Shown here: piece after piece, positions 25,725-34,890 of the stretch
Position numbering within the stretch: position 1 is the stretch's first letter
How the letters are laid out: each line of letters begins with the position of its first letter
Source: Bacteroidales bacterium
GTDB taxonomy: Bacteria > Bacteroidota > Bacteroidia > Bacteroidales > UBA1715
DNA length: 35,274 nt
NCBI GenBank assembly: GCA_012519815.1
Contig: JAAYPM010000129.1
Coordinates: 1-35,274, forward strand
Reading direction: 5' to 3'
The notes under the pieces: model-generated
The model's database searches: none
The model's input: the letters and a program-made list of their open reading frames with translations, nothing else
What the model was told of the DNA's origin: nothing
Program-made: the position numbers and the translations under genes

Positions 25725-26636
25725 ATGAAAAAACAATTTTATTCTTTATCTATACATAAAAGATTTCTTATAGGAATTGTTGCCGCAATTATTGGGTCAA
25801 TTATTGGGTCAATTATATGTAATCAAATACTTGCATTGTTTCATTCTATGAGCGTTGCCGAATATAAAATACAAGTACAACAAGCTACACTTCATTTAAA
25901 CAATATTACTCTTATACAAACAGCACTCATAAAACAAGCAATAGTTATATTTTTAATACCCGCAATTATTTTATTATACGCATACACAAAGCGTCCTTTT
26001 TATTTTATTGGGATAACAAGTGCAATAAATATACGCACATTAGGCTTGTTTTTAGGAGTTATGATTCTTTTTATACCCGGAATTAATCTCCTTTCTTCAA
26101 TTAATTTTTTAGCTGCCGACCACATATTTGCAAAAGAATCTCTCTTTTTTAAAATGTATCAGCAAAATGAAAAACTATTAGAATTTATAACCCAACATCC
26201 TTCATCAGGAAATATTCTATTGCAATTGTTTATAATGGCAATAATACCTGCCATTACCGAAGAGTTTTTTTTCCGCGGAATGTTACAAACATATTTTATT
26301 CGTCTATTTACCAATAAACACTTTGCCATATTTTTTACCGCAGCAATTTTTAGTATTCTGCATGCTGATATTTATAATTTTATTCCACGCACAATTATAG
26401 GTTGCATGTACGGATATATTTTTATTTGGCACGGCAGCTTATGGATACCAATAATTGCTCATTTTATGCACAATGCAAGTGTGGTAATCGTTTTGCATTT
26501 TATTTCAAAAGGAACATTACCCCAATCTGTGGAAACAATTGGCGAACTTTCAAACAATTGGGTACTTGGAACGGTAAGCGTTCTGTTTGTGTCATTTGTA
26601 AGTGTTCGTGCTTTACAAAAACAAAATAAACAATGA
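25725..26636 (+). CDS. CPBP-family intramembrane glutamic-type protease
   Basis: 303 residues, largely hydrophobic, with about seven or eight transmembrane segments. The CPBP (Abi/Rce1-like) motifs are present: EE at residues 179-180 in ITEEFFFRGMLQ with Arg 184, a following FSILHADIYNF, and HFMHNASVVIV near residue 247. These correspond to motifs 1, 2 and 3 of the family, which includes prenyl-protein proteases and bacteriocin-immunity proteins. The bacterial substrate is unknown. It starts 2 bp after ftcD. An in-frame 12-bp tandem duplication near the N-terminus (25787-25810) repeats Ile-Ile-Gly-Ser in the first TM helix. Confidence 0.92.
   Translation: MKKQFYSLSIHKRFLIGIVAAIIGSIIGSIICNQILALFHSMSVAEYKIQVQQATLHLNNITLIQTALIKQAIVIFLIPAIILLYAYTKRPFYFIGITSAINIRTLGLFLGVMILFIPGINLLSSINFLAADHIFAKESLFFKMYQQNEKLLEFITQHPSSGNILLQLFIMAIIPAITEEFFFRGMLQTYFIRLFTNKHFAIFFTAAIFSILHADIYNFIPRTIIGCMYGYIFIWHGSLWIPIIAHFMHNASVVIVLHFISKGTLPQSVETIGELSNNWVLGTVSVLFVSFVSVRALQKQNKQ
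25787..25810 (+). repeat. 12-bp tandem duplication inside the CPBP gene
   Basis: AATTATTGGGTC occurs twice in a row, followed by AATTAT. It is in frame and gives a GSIIGSII glycine-zipper-like pattern in TM1. Confidence 0.8.
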
Positions 26637-26711
26637 TTTTACAAATCAATATATTACATGAAAACTCAAAGAATCAATAATATACGTAATGATTTTTATA
26701 TAAAAAAAACT

Positions 26712-28166
26712 ATGAAACAATTATTTTTATCTTGCACACTTATTTTTAGTTCATTTTTAGTACTGGCACAAGAAACAAAAGTGGACACGCCTATTGCCAC
26801 AAAATCGCAGTTAGTTATAAACGGAAAAACTATTCAATACACTGCTCACACAGGATACATACAATACAAAAATACCGAAGGGAAACATACTGCAAACATG
26901 TTTCATGTTTCATATATTAAACAAAACGAACCCAACAAAAAAAATCGTCCTGTTACATTTGTTTTTAACGGAGGACCTGGTTCTTCGTCAGTGTGGTTAC
27001 ACATGGGAGCTATAGGTCCACGACGAATTAAAATGGCAGCCGATGGCAACGCAATAGAAAGTCCATATGCAATTATTCCCAATGAATATTCGTGGCTTGA
27101 TTTAACCGATTTAGTTTTTATTGACCCCGTAGGCTCAGGTTTTAGCCGTCCTGTTGAAGGAGAAAAAGCAGAACAATTTTATGGTTATGACAATGATATT
27201 AAAACAGTAAGTGAATTTATTCGTCTTTGGACCGTGCAAAATAACCGATGGGGTTCGCCAAAATATATTGCAGGCGAAAGTTATGGAACAACACGTGCAT
27301 GTGGGGTGACAGATTATCTTATGACAGAATATGGTATGTACATAAATGGCATATCCCTTATATCTGCTGCTCTTGATTTTCAAACATTACGTGAATTTCA
27401 AAATAACGACAAACCGTATATATTTAATCTTCCGGTATATACCTACACTGCACAATTTCATAAAGTTTTTAATGATGAAAGAAATATTGATACGCTTCTT
27501 GTAAAAAAAGCAGAAACATTTGCAATTCAAACATATTCAGTAGCCTTATTAAAAGGCGATTTACTTTCGGCAGAAGAAACAATGGAAATTGCTCAAGAAT
27601 TATCGTATTTTACCGGTATTTCTACCGAAACATTTTTGAAACATAATTTGCGAATTCCATCGTGGATGTTTCGAAAATTACTGCTTGAATCTCGCAAACA
27701 AATAATAGGGCGATTTGACACACGCCTTACAATGCCCGACCCTTTACAACAAAGAGATTTTGCAGCCGAAGACCCAAGCTTTACGCTTATAAACAGTGCC
27801 TTTGCTACAGCATTTAACGAATATGTACAAACAGAATTACAATACACAAACGAACTTCCTTTTTATACAATTGGCAATGTGCATCCATGGAAATATGGCG
27901 ATGGAAAATATTTAAATGTTACCCCACAACTCCGAAATTCATTATATAAAAATCCATATATGAAAGTGTGGATTGCTAATGGAAAATATGATTTAGCAAC
28001 CTCATATTTTGGAGCAGAACATGCTATTTCGCAATTGAATATTCCAAAAGAATTACAAAAAAATATTCACTGGACATATTATAATGCGGGACATATGATG
28101 TATTTATTAGAATCAGAACTTGTATCATTACGAAAAGATGCTGAATTGTTTTTCAAAAAGAATTAG
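26712..28166 (+). CDS. Secreted serine carboxypeptidase-like protein (peptidase family S10)
   Basis: 484 residues from the ATG at 26712, chosen over the ATG at 26658 because it gives a normal signal peptide (MKQLFLSCTLIFSSFLVLAQ). The alpha/beta-hydrolase fold of family S10 is clear: FNGGPGSSSVWLHMGAIGPR (oxyanion region), AGESYGTTRACG with nucleophile Ser 190, WIANGKYDLAT (catalytic Asp) and YYNAGHMMYLL (catalytic His). Members cleave C-terminal residues from peptides. It is probably periplasmic or secreted. The stop codon is TAG, the only clear terminal TAG among the well-supported genes here; downstream in-frame codons do not look like protein. It is separated from the CPBP gene by 75 bp. 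Confidence 0.94.
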   Translation: MKQLFLSCTLIFSSFLVLAQETKVDTPIATKSQLVINGKTIQYTAHTGYIQYKNTEGKHTANMFHVSYIKQNEPNKKNRPVTFVFNGGPGSSSVWLHMGAIGPRRIKMAADGNAIESPYAIIPNEYSWLDLTDLVFIDPVGSGFSRPVEGEKAEQFYGYDNDIKTVSEFIRLWTVQNNRWGSPKYIAGESYGTTRACGVTDYLMTEYGMYINGISLISAALDFQTLREFQNNDKPYIFNLPVYTYTAQFHKVFNDERNIDTLLVKKAETFAIQTYSVALLKGDLLSAEETMEIAQELSYFTGISTETFLKHNLRIPSWMFRKLLLESRKQIIGRFDTRLTMPDPLQQRDFAAEDPSFTLINSAFATAFNEYVQTELQYTNELPFYTIGNVHPWKYGDGKYLNVTPQLRNSLYKNPYMKVWIANGKYDLATSYFGAEHAISQLNIPKELQKNIHWTYYNAGHMMYLLESELVSLRKDAELFFKKN

Positions 28167-28264
28167 AATTACTACATGTTATAGCTATGTAAACCGTGAA
28201 TAACACGTTAATAACTCTCTAAAAAAACAAGATAAAAACACACATTATTTCTGTATGTTTGAAC

Positions 28265-28867
28265 ATGCAAAATGAAACATATAAAACAATAACACGGCTT
28301 AGCGAAAGTATTTACAAAGAAAAAGGCAGCAAGTTTATTGCGTTTGCATATCCTATTAACTCAAAAGAACAAGCACTATCAATTATTGATACAGTAAAAA
28401 AACAGCATCACTCTGCTCGACATCATTGTTGGGCATACCGATTAGGGTACGATGGAAGTGAATATAGAGTGCATGATGCTGGAGAGCCTACAAACACAGC
28501 AGGCAAACCAATTTTAGGTCAAATTGATGCATTTTCGCTCACACACATTTTACTCCTTGTGGTTCGGTATTTCGGAGGAACACTTTTAGGAGTTGGAGGA
28601 TTAATTCAAGCATATAAAGCTGCAGCAAAAAACGCCCTCGAAGCTGCTGAAATTCAAACAAAACACATTCCATATAACGTTTCAATTACATGCAATTACG
28701 AAGATCTTCCACATATTATTGATTACATTTTACAACAAAATGGTACAATCATATCGCAATCATATCAAGAGAATTGTGAACTTATGTGCGAACTCACAAA
28801 ACAACATTATGAACAATTATCAAAGTATTCATCAAAATATTCATCTTTGATTCTACAATTATTATGA
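28265..28867 (+). CDS. YigZ/IMPACT-family protein
   Basis: 200 residues from the ATG at 28265 (MQNETYKTI); a TTG two codons earlier is possible but unnecessary. The IMPACT/UPF0029 N-terminal domain is diagnostic: YKEKGSKFIAFAYPI, HHSARHHCWAYRLG, VHDAGEPTNTAGKPILGQI and LLVVRYFGGTLLGVGGLIQA. The C-terminal third is the DUF1949 domain (YNVSITCNYEDLPHIIDYIL). The family is implicated in translation regulation or proline-dipeptide metabolism, but no firm role is established. It is cytosolic. The stop overlaps the next start as ATGA, so the two genes are translationally coupled. Confidence 0.95.
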   Translation: MQNETYKTITRLSESIYKEKGSKFIAFAYPINSKEQALSIIDTVKKQHHSARHHCWAYRLGYDGSEYRVHDAGEPTNTAGKPILGQIDAFSLTHILLLVVRYFGGTLLGVGGLIQAYKAAAKNALEAAEIQTKHIPYNVSITCNYEDLPHIIDYILQQNGTIISQSYQENCELMCELTKQHYEQLSKYSSKYSSLILQLL

Positions 28868-29802
28868 AAGATTTGCAATTACTCCAAAAACTCTGCGAAA
28901 TACACGCTCCATCTGGAAACGAAAGTGCTATTACGCAATTTATATATTCGTATGTAGAAAAATACAGTTTTACGTGGAAAACAATACCACGCATGTATTT
29001 TGGTAATAATTTTCATGATTGCCTTATTCTTGTATTTGGCAAACCAAAAACGGCTATATATGCACATATTGACAGTGTTGGATATATGGTTGGATATAAT
29101 AAAAAATTACATCCTATAGGAACTCCAAATGCAAAACAGGGCACACAATTGGTGGGAAAAGATTCCTTAGGTGATATTTGCTGTTCTCTTGAAATTGAAG
29201 AAACGAACGATGCTCGTTCTAAAAAAAATATAACATATCAATTTCACAGAAATATTGAACGAGGCACAACACTCACCTACAAACCTTATTTCAATAAAGA
29301 AGGGAATCATATATATGCCAATAATCTTGATAATCGTGCAGGAGTTTGGATGGCTCTGCAATTGGCAGAAACTCTTGAAAATGGAATAATTGCATTTACA
29401 ACCTACGAAGAACATGGCGGTGGAGCAACGCAATTTATACAACGTTTTTTATATAAAAAATATAGAATTCGTCAGGCTTTAATAGCAGATATTACATGGA
29501 TTACCGAAGGCATACTCGAAGGCAAAGGCTGTGCAATTTCATTACGAGATTCTCATATTCCACGAAAAACATATGTAAATAGAATTGTGGATATAGCAAA
29601 ACGTGCTCAAATTCCCTTTCAACTTGAAGTAGAAGAAACTGGCGGAAGCGACGGTTCTGTTTTGCAAAATTGTGCATATCCTATCGATTGGTGTTTTGTT
29701 GGTGCTCCAGAATACGATCCGCATAAACCAATAGAAAAAATTCATGTTGACGATTTGCAAAATATGCTAAAACTATATTCTGTACTTATAAAAGAATTAT
29801 AA
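28864..29802 (+). CDS. M42-family-like aminopeptidase
   Basis: 312 residues, a little short for the family (about 340-360). Metal-binding motifs in order: AHIDSVGY with His 68, NNLDNRAGVWMAL with Asp 156, TTYEEHGGGAT with Glu 182-183, and a later ADITW Asp. These fit the M42/M28/M20 co-catalytic zinc peptidases. The usual PDZ-like insert is reduced. EETGGSDGSVLQN and the ending HVDDLQNMLKLYS are typical of M42. It probably removes N-terminal residues from oligopeptides in the cytosol. Its start overlaps the YigZ stop by 4 bp and its stop overlaps the next ATG by 1 bp (TAATG), a tightly coupled trio. Confidence 0.85.
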   Translation: MKDLQLLQKLCEIHAPSGNESAITQFIYSYVEKYSFTWKTIPRMYFGNNFHDCLILVFGKPKTAIYAHIDSVGYMVGYNKKLHPIGTPNAKQGTQLVGKDSLGDICCSLEIEETNDARSKKNITYQFHRNIERGTTLTYKPYFNKEGNHIYANNLDNRAGVWMALQLAETLENGIIAFTTYEEHGGGATQFIQRFLYKKYRIRQALIADITWITEGILEGKGCAISLRDSHIPRKTYVNRIVDIAKRAQIPFQLEVEETGGSDGSVLQNCAYPIDWCFVGAPEYDPHKPIEKIHVDDLQNMLKLYSVLIKEL

Positions 29803-32800
29803 TGATGTGTAAATATTTTTTTCGATTTCTTTTTCTTGTGGTATTTATGAGCCTATACGGTTTCTTAAATCCAGAATCAGACACTTTACTACAAAAACAA
29901 CCACCTCTTTTTGCAACAACAGATGAAACATGGGCTGATTCGGTATTTGCAAGCATGAGTTTAGATGAAAAAATTGGACAACTATTTATGGTCTCTGCAT
30001 ATACAACTGCTGAACAATGTAACAAAAAACAAATTGAAGAGCTTATACAAAACTATCATATTGGTGGTGTTATTTTCATGAAAGGAAATCCTATTCGTCA
30101 AGTTGAAAACACCAATTTTTTTCAATCTATTTCAAAAATACCACTCATGTTTGCAATTGATGGTGAGTGGGGATTGGCAATGAGATTAGATAGCACTATT
30201 GCATTTCCAAAACAAATTATGCTCGGTGCAATTCAAGACAATGCATTGCTCTATAAAATGGGTATGGAAATAGGAAGACAATGCAACAGAATGGGATTAC
30301 ACATAAACTTTGCTCCTGTTGTGGATGTAAATAACAATGCACAAAACCCTGTTATTAATTTCCGTTCGTTCGGCGAACAAAAACATAATGTGGCTGTAAA
30401 AGGACATTATTACATGGCAGGCATGCAAGAAATGAATATTATTACCACAGCAAAACATTTTCCCGGACATGGCGACACCGACAGTGATTCACATCATAGT
30501 TTACCAAAAATTCCATATACCAAACAACGCCTTGACACTCTGGAATTATATCCGTTTAAATATCTCATAAACAACAATCTTACAGGAATGATGGTAGCAC
30601 ATCTCTCTGTTCCTGCCTTAGACAAAACAAAAAATCAAGCTTCAACCCTCTCGCATAAAATTGTAACTACATTATTGAAAAAGGATTTGGGGTTTGAAGG
30701 ATTGATATTTACCGATGCTCTTAACATGAAAGGCGTTGCCAAATATTTTTCGCCAGGCGAATTGGAAGTAAAAGCACTGCTCGCCGGAAATGATGTGTTA
30801 CTCTTTCCCGAAGATGTTTCAACAGCAATAAAAGCTGTCAAAAATGCTGTGGCACAAGGTACTATACCTCTGGATTTAATTGAAACACGATGTAAAAAAA
30901 TTCTTCGTGCTAAAAAATGGGTAGGATTAGATTCTGTGCAATCAATAAAAACACAAAATCTATATAATGATTTAAATACACCGCAAGCAGAACAACTCAA
31001 AAAACAGTTGATTCGTGCTGCTATTACGGTTGTAAAAGATGAAAACAATCTGTTACCCTTTTATCGATTAGATACATGTAAAACAGCTTTTGTATCGTTC
31101 AAATCAACCATAGACACATGCTATGTTGCAGCAAAAAACTACACATCAATAGACCATTTTTCTCTGTCTGATTTCACAAATCAAAACAAAAAACAAGCAT
31201 TACTCGACACTCTCGCTCTGTACAATACAATACTAATAAATGTTGAAGGTAGCAGTATGTACGCATCACGAAAATATGGTATAAAACACGATGTGATTGA
31301 ATATACAAAGCAAATTGCGTTGCAAAATAGTAATGTCATACTCATTATTCATGCAAATCCATATGCCTTAGATTTTTTGGCTGATGTTGTTCCTCATGTT
31401 TCTACCATTGTTGTTGGCTACGACTTCAATAATGAAACACAGTTTGAAACAGCACAAGTTATATACGGAGCTTACGGTGCACAAGGAAAACTTCCTGTGT
31501 CTGCAGGTGGATTTGCTGCAGGAACAGGCGTTTCATACCCTGCAATTCAACGACTCAAATATACAGTTCCTTTTGAAGCAGGACTCAATGATACAATTTT
31601 GCAGAATATTGACACAATTGCAGAATTTGGTGTTTCACAACAGGCATTTCCTGGTTGTCAAATACTTGTAGCTCGAAAAGGACAGGTGGTATTTCAAAAA
31701 TCATATGGAAATTTTTCATATGACAATACAAGTCAAAAGGTTACAAATGATGTTTTGTACGATATTGCATCTATAACAAAATCGCTTGGCACCACGCTTA
31801 GTCTTATGAAATTATATGATAATCATCTATTTGATTTGAATCAACCTTTGCGAGACTTTATTGATATACCTGGAATTGACACCACAGGGAAAGACACCAT
31901 TACAATCGCTAATATTTTAACTCATCAATCGCAATTGCAATCGTGGATTCCGTTTTATCAATACATGATACAAGATTATTTTAATCCTAAGGTTACACAT
32001 CTACGTTCACGTAAAAAATCTGCACAATATCCATATCGCATTGGAAATTCATTATATCTCCACCACTCATATCAATTTATTGACAGCAGTATTTCAAATG
32101 TACAATCAGAGTTATATTCTGTGCAAGTTGCCGATAATGTATATATTACAAAAGCGTACAGCGACACTATTATTGCAAAAATTATGGCATCACCTCTTTC
32201 TGACAAAAAAGAAGTGGTGTATAGCGATTTAGGATTTTATTTGTTTCCACGAATGATTGAAAAATTGTCAGGAAAATCAATTGATGAGTTTTTATATTCT
32301 GAATTTTACAATACGCTTGGTGCTCACAATATATGTTACACGCCATTACATCGTTTTTCGAAACAGCAAATAGCACCTACCGAAAAAGATGAAGTATTTC
32401 GCAAGCAAATCATTCAAGGACACGTACACGACCCTGGAGCTGCCATGTTAGGTGGAATTAGCGGTCATGCAGGCTTGTTTTCAAATGCAAACGACATTGC
32501 TAAAATATCACAAATGCTTTTAAATGGTGGTTCATACGGAGGAATACAATACATTTTACCTGAAACAATTTCTTTATTTACCTCCTGCCCTTTTTGTGCC
32601 GAAAATAACAGAAAAGGATATGGATTTGACAAAGCATGGCAAGACACAACCAAACTTGACCCTACATGCAAATGTACTTCATCTGCAAGTTTCGGGCATT
32701 CGGGTTTTACTGGAACTATCTTTTGGGTCGATCCAGTTCACGAAATTATATACGTATTTCTTTCAAACAGAGTACACCCTGATGCGGAAAACAATAAAAT

Positions 32801-32861
32801 TGGTACGCAAAAAATTCGTCCCGCTATTCAAAAAATTATATATGAAGCTATTATACCATAA
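29802..32861 (+). CDS. GH3 beta-N-acetylhexosaminidase-like / serine hydrolase fusion
   Basis: 1,019 residues with a signal sequence (MMCKYFFRFLFLVVFMSLYG). Residues about 40-380 are a GH3 N-terminal domain of the NagZ type (IGQLFMVSAYTTAEQ, GVIFMKGNP, AIDGEWGLAMRLD, TTAKHFPGHGDTDSDSHHSL near 218-235, FEGLIFTDALNMKG with the nucleophile Asp). Residues about 400-590 are the GH3 C-terminal domain. Residues about 600-1019 are a class C beta-lactamase/DD-peptidase-like domain with SITK (Ser 657), YSDLGFYL and HSGFTG. Such fusions are known in Bacteroidota and are expected to act on peptidoglycan-derived muropeptides in the periplasm. Both active-site sets look intact. Confidence 0.94.
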   Translation: MMCKYFFRFLFLVVFMSLYGFLNPESDTLLQKQPPLFATTDETWADSVFASMSLDEKIGQLFMVSAYTTAEQCNKKQIEELIQNYHIGGVIFMKGNPIRQVENTNFFQSISKIPLMFAIDGEWGLAMRLDSTIAFPKQIMLGAIQDNALLYKMGMEIGRQCNRMGLHINFAPVVDVNNNAQNPVINFRSFGEQKHNVAVKGHYYMAGMQEMNIITTAKHFPGHGDTDSDSHHSLPKIPYTKQRLDTLELYPFKYLINNNLTGMMVAHLSVPALDKTKNQASTLSHKIVTTLLKKDLGFEGLIFTDALNMKGVAKYFSPGELEVKALLAGNDVLLFPEDVSTAIKAVKNAVAQGTIPLDLIETRCKKILRAKKWVGLDSVQSIKTQNLYNDLNTPQAEQLKKQLIRAAITVVKDENNLLPFYRLDTCKTAFVSFKSTIDTCYVAAKNYTSIDHFSLSDFTNQNKKQALLDTLALYNTILINVEGSSMYASRKYGIKHDVIEYTKQIALQNSNVILIIHANPYALDFLADVVPHVSTIVVGYDFNNETQFETAQVIYGAYGAQGKLPVSAGGFAAGTGVSYPAIQRLKYTVPFEAGLNDTILQNIDTIAEFGVSQQAFPGCQILVARKGQVVFQKSYGNFSYDNTSQKVTNDVLYDIASITKSLGTTLSLMKLYDNHLFDLNQPLRDFIDIPGIDTTGKDTITIANILTHQSQLQSWIPFYQYMIQDYFNPKVTHLRSRKKSAQYPYRIGNSLYLHHSYQFIDSSISNVQSELYSVQVADNVYITKAYSDTIIAKIMASPLSDKKEVVYSDLGFYLFPRMIEKLSGKSIDEFLYSEFYNTLGAHNICYTPLHRFSKQQIAPTEKDEVFRKQIIQGHVHDPGAAMLGGISGHAGLFSNANDIAKISQMLLNGGSYGGIQYILPETISLFTSCPFCAENNRKGYGFDKAWQDTTKLDPTCKCTSSASFGHSGFTGTIFWVDPVHEIIYVFLSNRVHPDAENNKIGTQKIRPAIQKIIYEAIIP

Positions 32862-32963
32862 AATAAGGAATCAGGGGCTTCGTCATGTTTTTTTGTGTGC
32901 TATTTCATATCATTAGGCGGTTGCTTGTATTTTTGTTATAGTTTTAAACATAATAAAAAACCT

Positions 32964-32971
32964 TACTTTTG
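32964..32971 (+). promoter_or_regulatory. Candidate -7 box for korAB
   Basis: TACTTTTG matches TAnnTTTG about 70 bp upstream of the korA ATG. Confidence 0.5.
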
Positions 32972-33040
32972 TTGCAATAAAAAAAACAGCTTCTACACTC
33001 TATTCAAGATGTAGAGTTCATTAAATTTTCTTTTTTAATA

Positions 33041-34879
33041 ATGAATACAGAACAACATAACACACAGGAAACAGACAATGTAACGATTCGATTTACGGGA
33101 GATTCGGGTGATGGAATGCAGTTGGTAGGAACATTGTTTTCTGATACAGCTGCACTGTTAGGAAATGACATTTCTACATTTCCTGATTATCCTTCTGAAA
33201 TTAGAGCTCCACAAGGTACCATTTCGGGAGTTTCTGGCTTTCAAGTGCATTTTGGACAAAAAAAAATATATACTCCGGGTGATTATGCCGATGTGCTTGT
33301 GGCAATGAACCCGGCAGCATTAAAGGCAAATTTAAAATGGGCAAAACAAGGAGCAACTATTATTGTTGATGCTGACACTTTTTCTGAAAGAAATTTGCAA
33401 AAAGCAGAATACATAACAAATCCTCTTGAAGACGGAAGTTTACGAGGATATAATGTTATAGCAGCACCTATTTCGAGTCAAACACAAAAAACACTTGCAG
33501 ACACAGCTCTTGATAACAAAAGCATACTCCGCTGTAAAAACATGTTTGCTCTTGGTATAACATATTGTATTTTTAACAGACCGCTTGATTTTACAAATAG
33601 TTATTTCGAAGAAAAGTTTGCAAAATATCCTGAGTTAATTTCGGCAAATAAACGTGTGTTACGTGAAGGGTATATTTATGCAGAAAATACTCATGCTCTC
33701 CCTTCTACGCATATAGCTCCTGCAAATATAGAAAAAGGTAGATATCGTACTATTAACGGCAACACCGCAACTGCATGGGGACTGATGGCTGCTGCCGAAA
33801 AAGCAAATTTACCATTATTTCTAGGTTCATATCCTATAACACCCGCATCTGATATTTTACAAGAATTAGCCTGTCATAAAAATTTACGCGTTCGTACGTT
33901 TCAAGCTGAAGATGAAATTGCTGGAATTTGCACAGCTATTGGAGCATCATATGCTGGCAGTCTTGCTATTACCTCCACTTCTGGACCTGGGCTTGCTCTT
34001 AAAACAGAAGCAATTGGCTTAGCGGTGATGATGGAAATTCCATTAGTAATTGTAAATGTGCAACGTGGCGGTCCTTCTACAGGATTACCTACAAAAACGG
34101 AACAAGCTGACTTAATGCAAGCAATATACGGACGAAACGGTGAAGCTCCTTGCATAGTTATTGCGGCAAGCACACCATCAAATTGCTTTGACTATGCGTT
34201 TATGGCGGCTAAATTAACGTTAGAACACATGACTCCAGTAATTCTGCTAACTGATGGTTTTTTAGCAAACGGCTCATCGCCATGGAAAATTAAAAAAATG
34301 GCAGAATTACAAAATATTACGCATCGAATTGTTACCGAAAAAACATCAAATGCAACTGCCTTTGAAAGGACAGACGAAACACTTGCAAGAAATTGGGTGC
34401 TGCCAGGAACTCCTGAACTCATGCACCGAATTGGTAGTCTCGAAAAAGATTTTGTAACAGGACAAGCATCTCATGCTCCTGCAAACCATCAAAAAATGGT
34501 TTCTCTGCGACAAGAAAAAGTTGATCGTGTATCTCAGGTAATTCCAGAATTATACGTTCATGGAGATGCATCGGGAGATTTATTAGTAGTTGGCTGGGGA
34601 GGAACGTATGGGCATCTTATTTCTGCGGTTGAGAGACTAAGAAATCAAGGAAAAAAAGTAAGTCTTGCTCATTTTAATTATATCCATCCTCTTCCAAAAA
34701 ATACAGCAGAGGTTTTTGCAAAATTCAAAAAAATAATTGTTTGCGAACTCAACATGGGGCAATTTGCTAATTATTTGAGGATGAAAATGCAAGATTTTAC
34801 ATACGAACAATATAATAAAGTACAAGGATTACCTTTTACTGTTGAGGAAATTACCGAAGCATGTAGCAAACATGTATAA
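33041..34879 (+). CDS. korA: 2-oxoglutarate:ferredoxin oxidoreductase, fused gamma-alpha subunit
   Basis: 612 residues. Residues 1-190 form the gamma domain (FTGDSGDGMQLVGTLFSDTA, FPDYPSEIRAPQGTISGVSG), fused to the alpha domain from about 230 onward (GNTATAWGLMAAAEKANLPL, YPITPASDILQELA, FQAEDEIAGICTAIGASYAG, TSGPGLALKTEAIGLAVM, RGGPSTGLPTKTEQADLMQA). This is the KorA arrangement of Bacteroidota. With KorB it oxidises 2-oxoglutarate to succinyl-CoA with reduction of ferredoxin, or runs the reductive carboxylation. No separate gamma or ferredoxin subunit gene is visible. It is 11 bp upstream of korB. Confidence 0.95.
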   Translation: MNTEQHNTQETDNVTIRFTGDSGDGMQLVGTLFSDTAALLGNDISTFPDYPSEIRAPQGTISGVSGFQVHFGQKKIYTPGDYADVLVAMNPAALKANLKWAKQGATIIVDADTFSERNLQKAEYITNPLEDGSLRGYNVIAAPISSQTQKTLADTALDNKSILRCKNMFALGITYCIFNRPLDFTNSYFEEKFAKYPELISANKRVLREGYIYAENTHALPSTHIAPANIEKGRYRTINGNTATAWGLMAAAEKANLPLFLGSYPITPASDILQELACHKNLRVRTFQAEDEIAGICTAIGASYAGSLAITSTSGPGLALKTEAIGLAVMMEIPLVIVNVQRGGPSTGLPTKTEQADLMQAIYGRNGEAPCIVIAASTPSNCFDYAFMAAKLTLEHMTPVILLTDGFLANGSSPWKIKKMAELQNITHRIVTEKTSNATAFERTDETLARNWVLPGTPELMHRIGSLEKDFVTGQASHAPANHQKMVSLRQEKVDRVSQVIPELYVHGDASGDLLVVGWGGTYGHLISAVERLRNQGKKVSLAHFNYIHPLPKNTAEVFAKFKKIIVCELNMGQFANYLRMKMQDFTYEQYNKVQGLPFTVEEITEACSKHV

Positions 34880-34890
34880 AAAGTTAAAAC

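Noticed and set aside
25787-25810. CRISPR or microsatellite
   Set aside because: Only two 12-bp copies, in frame inside a membrane helix; simple tandem duplication.
26658-26711. Upstream ATG for the S10 peptidase
   Set aside because: It places 18 charged residues before an otherwise perfect signal peptide; the ATG at 26712 is better.
28254-28261. TATGTTTG as promoter of the YigZ-family gene
   Set aside because: It ends only 3 bp before the chosen start codon, so transcription would begin inside the gene.
28167-28264. Terminator after the S10 gene
   Set aside because: CGTG/CACG gives only a 4-bp stem with no T-run directly after it.
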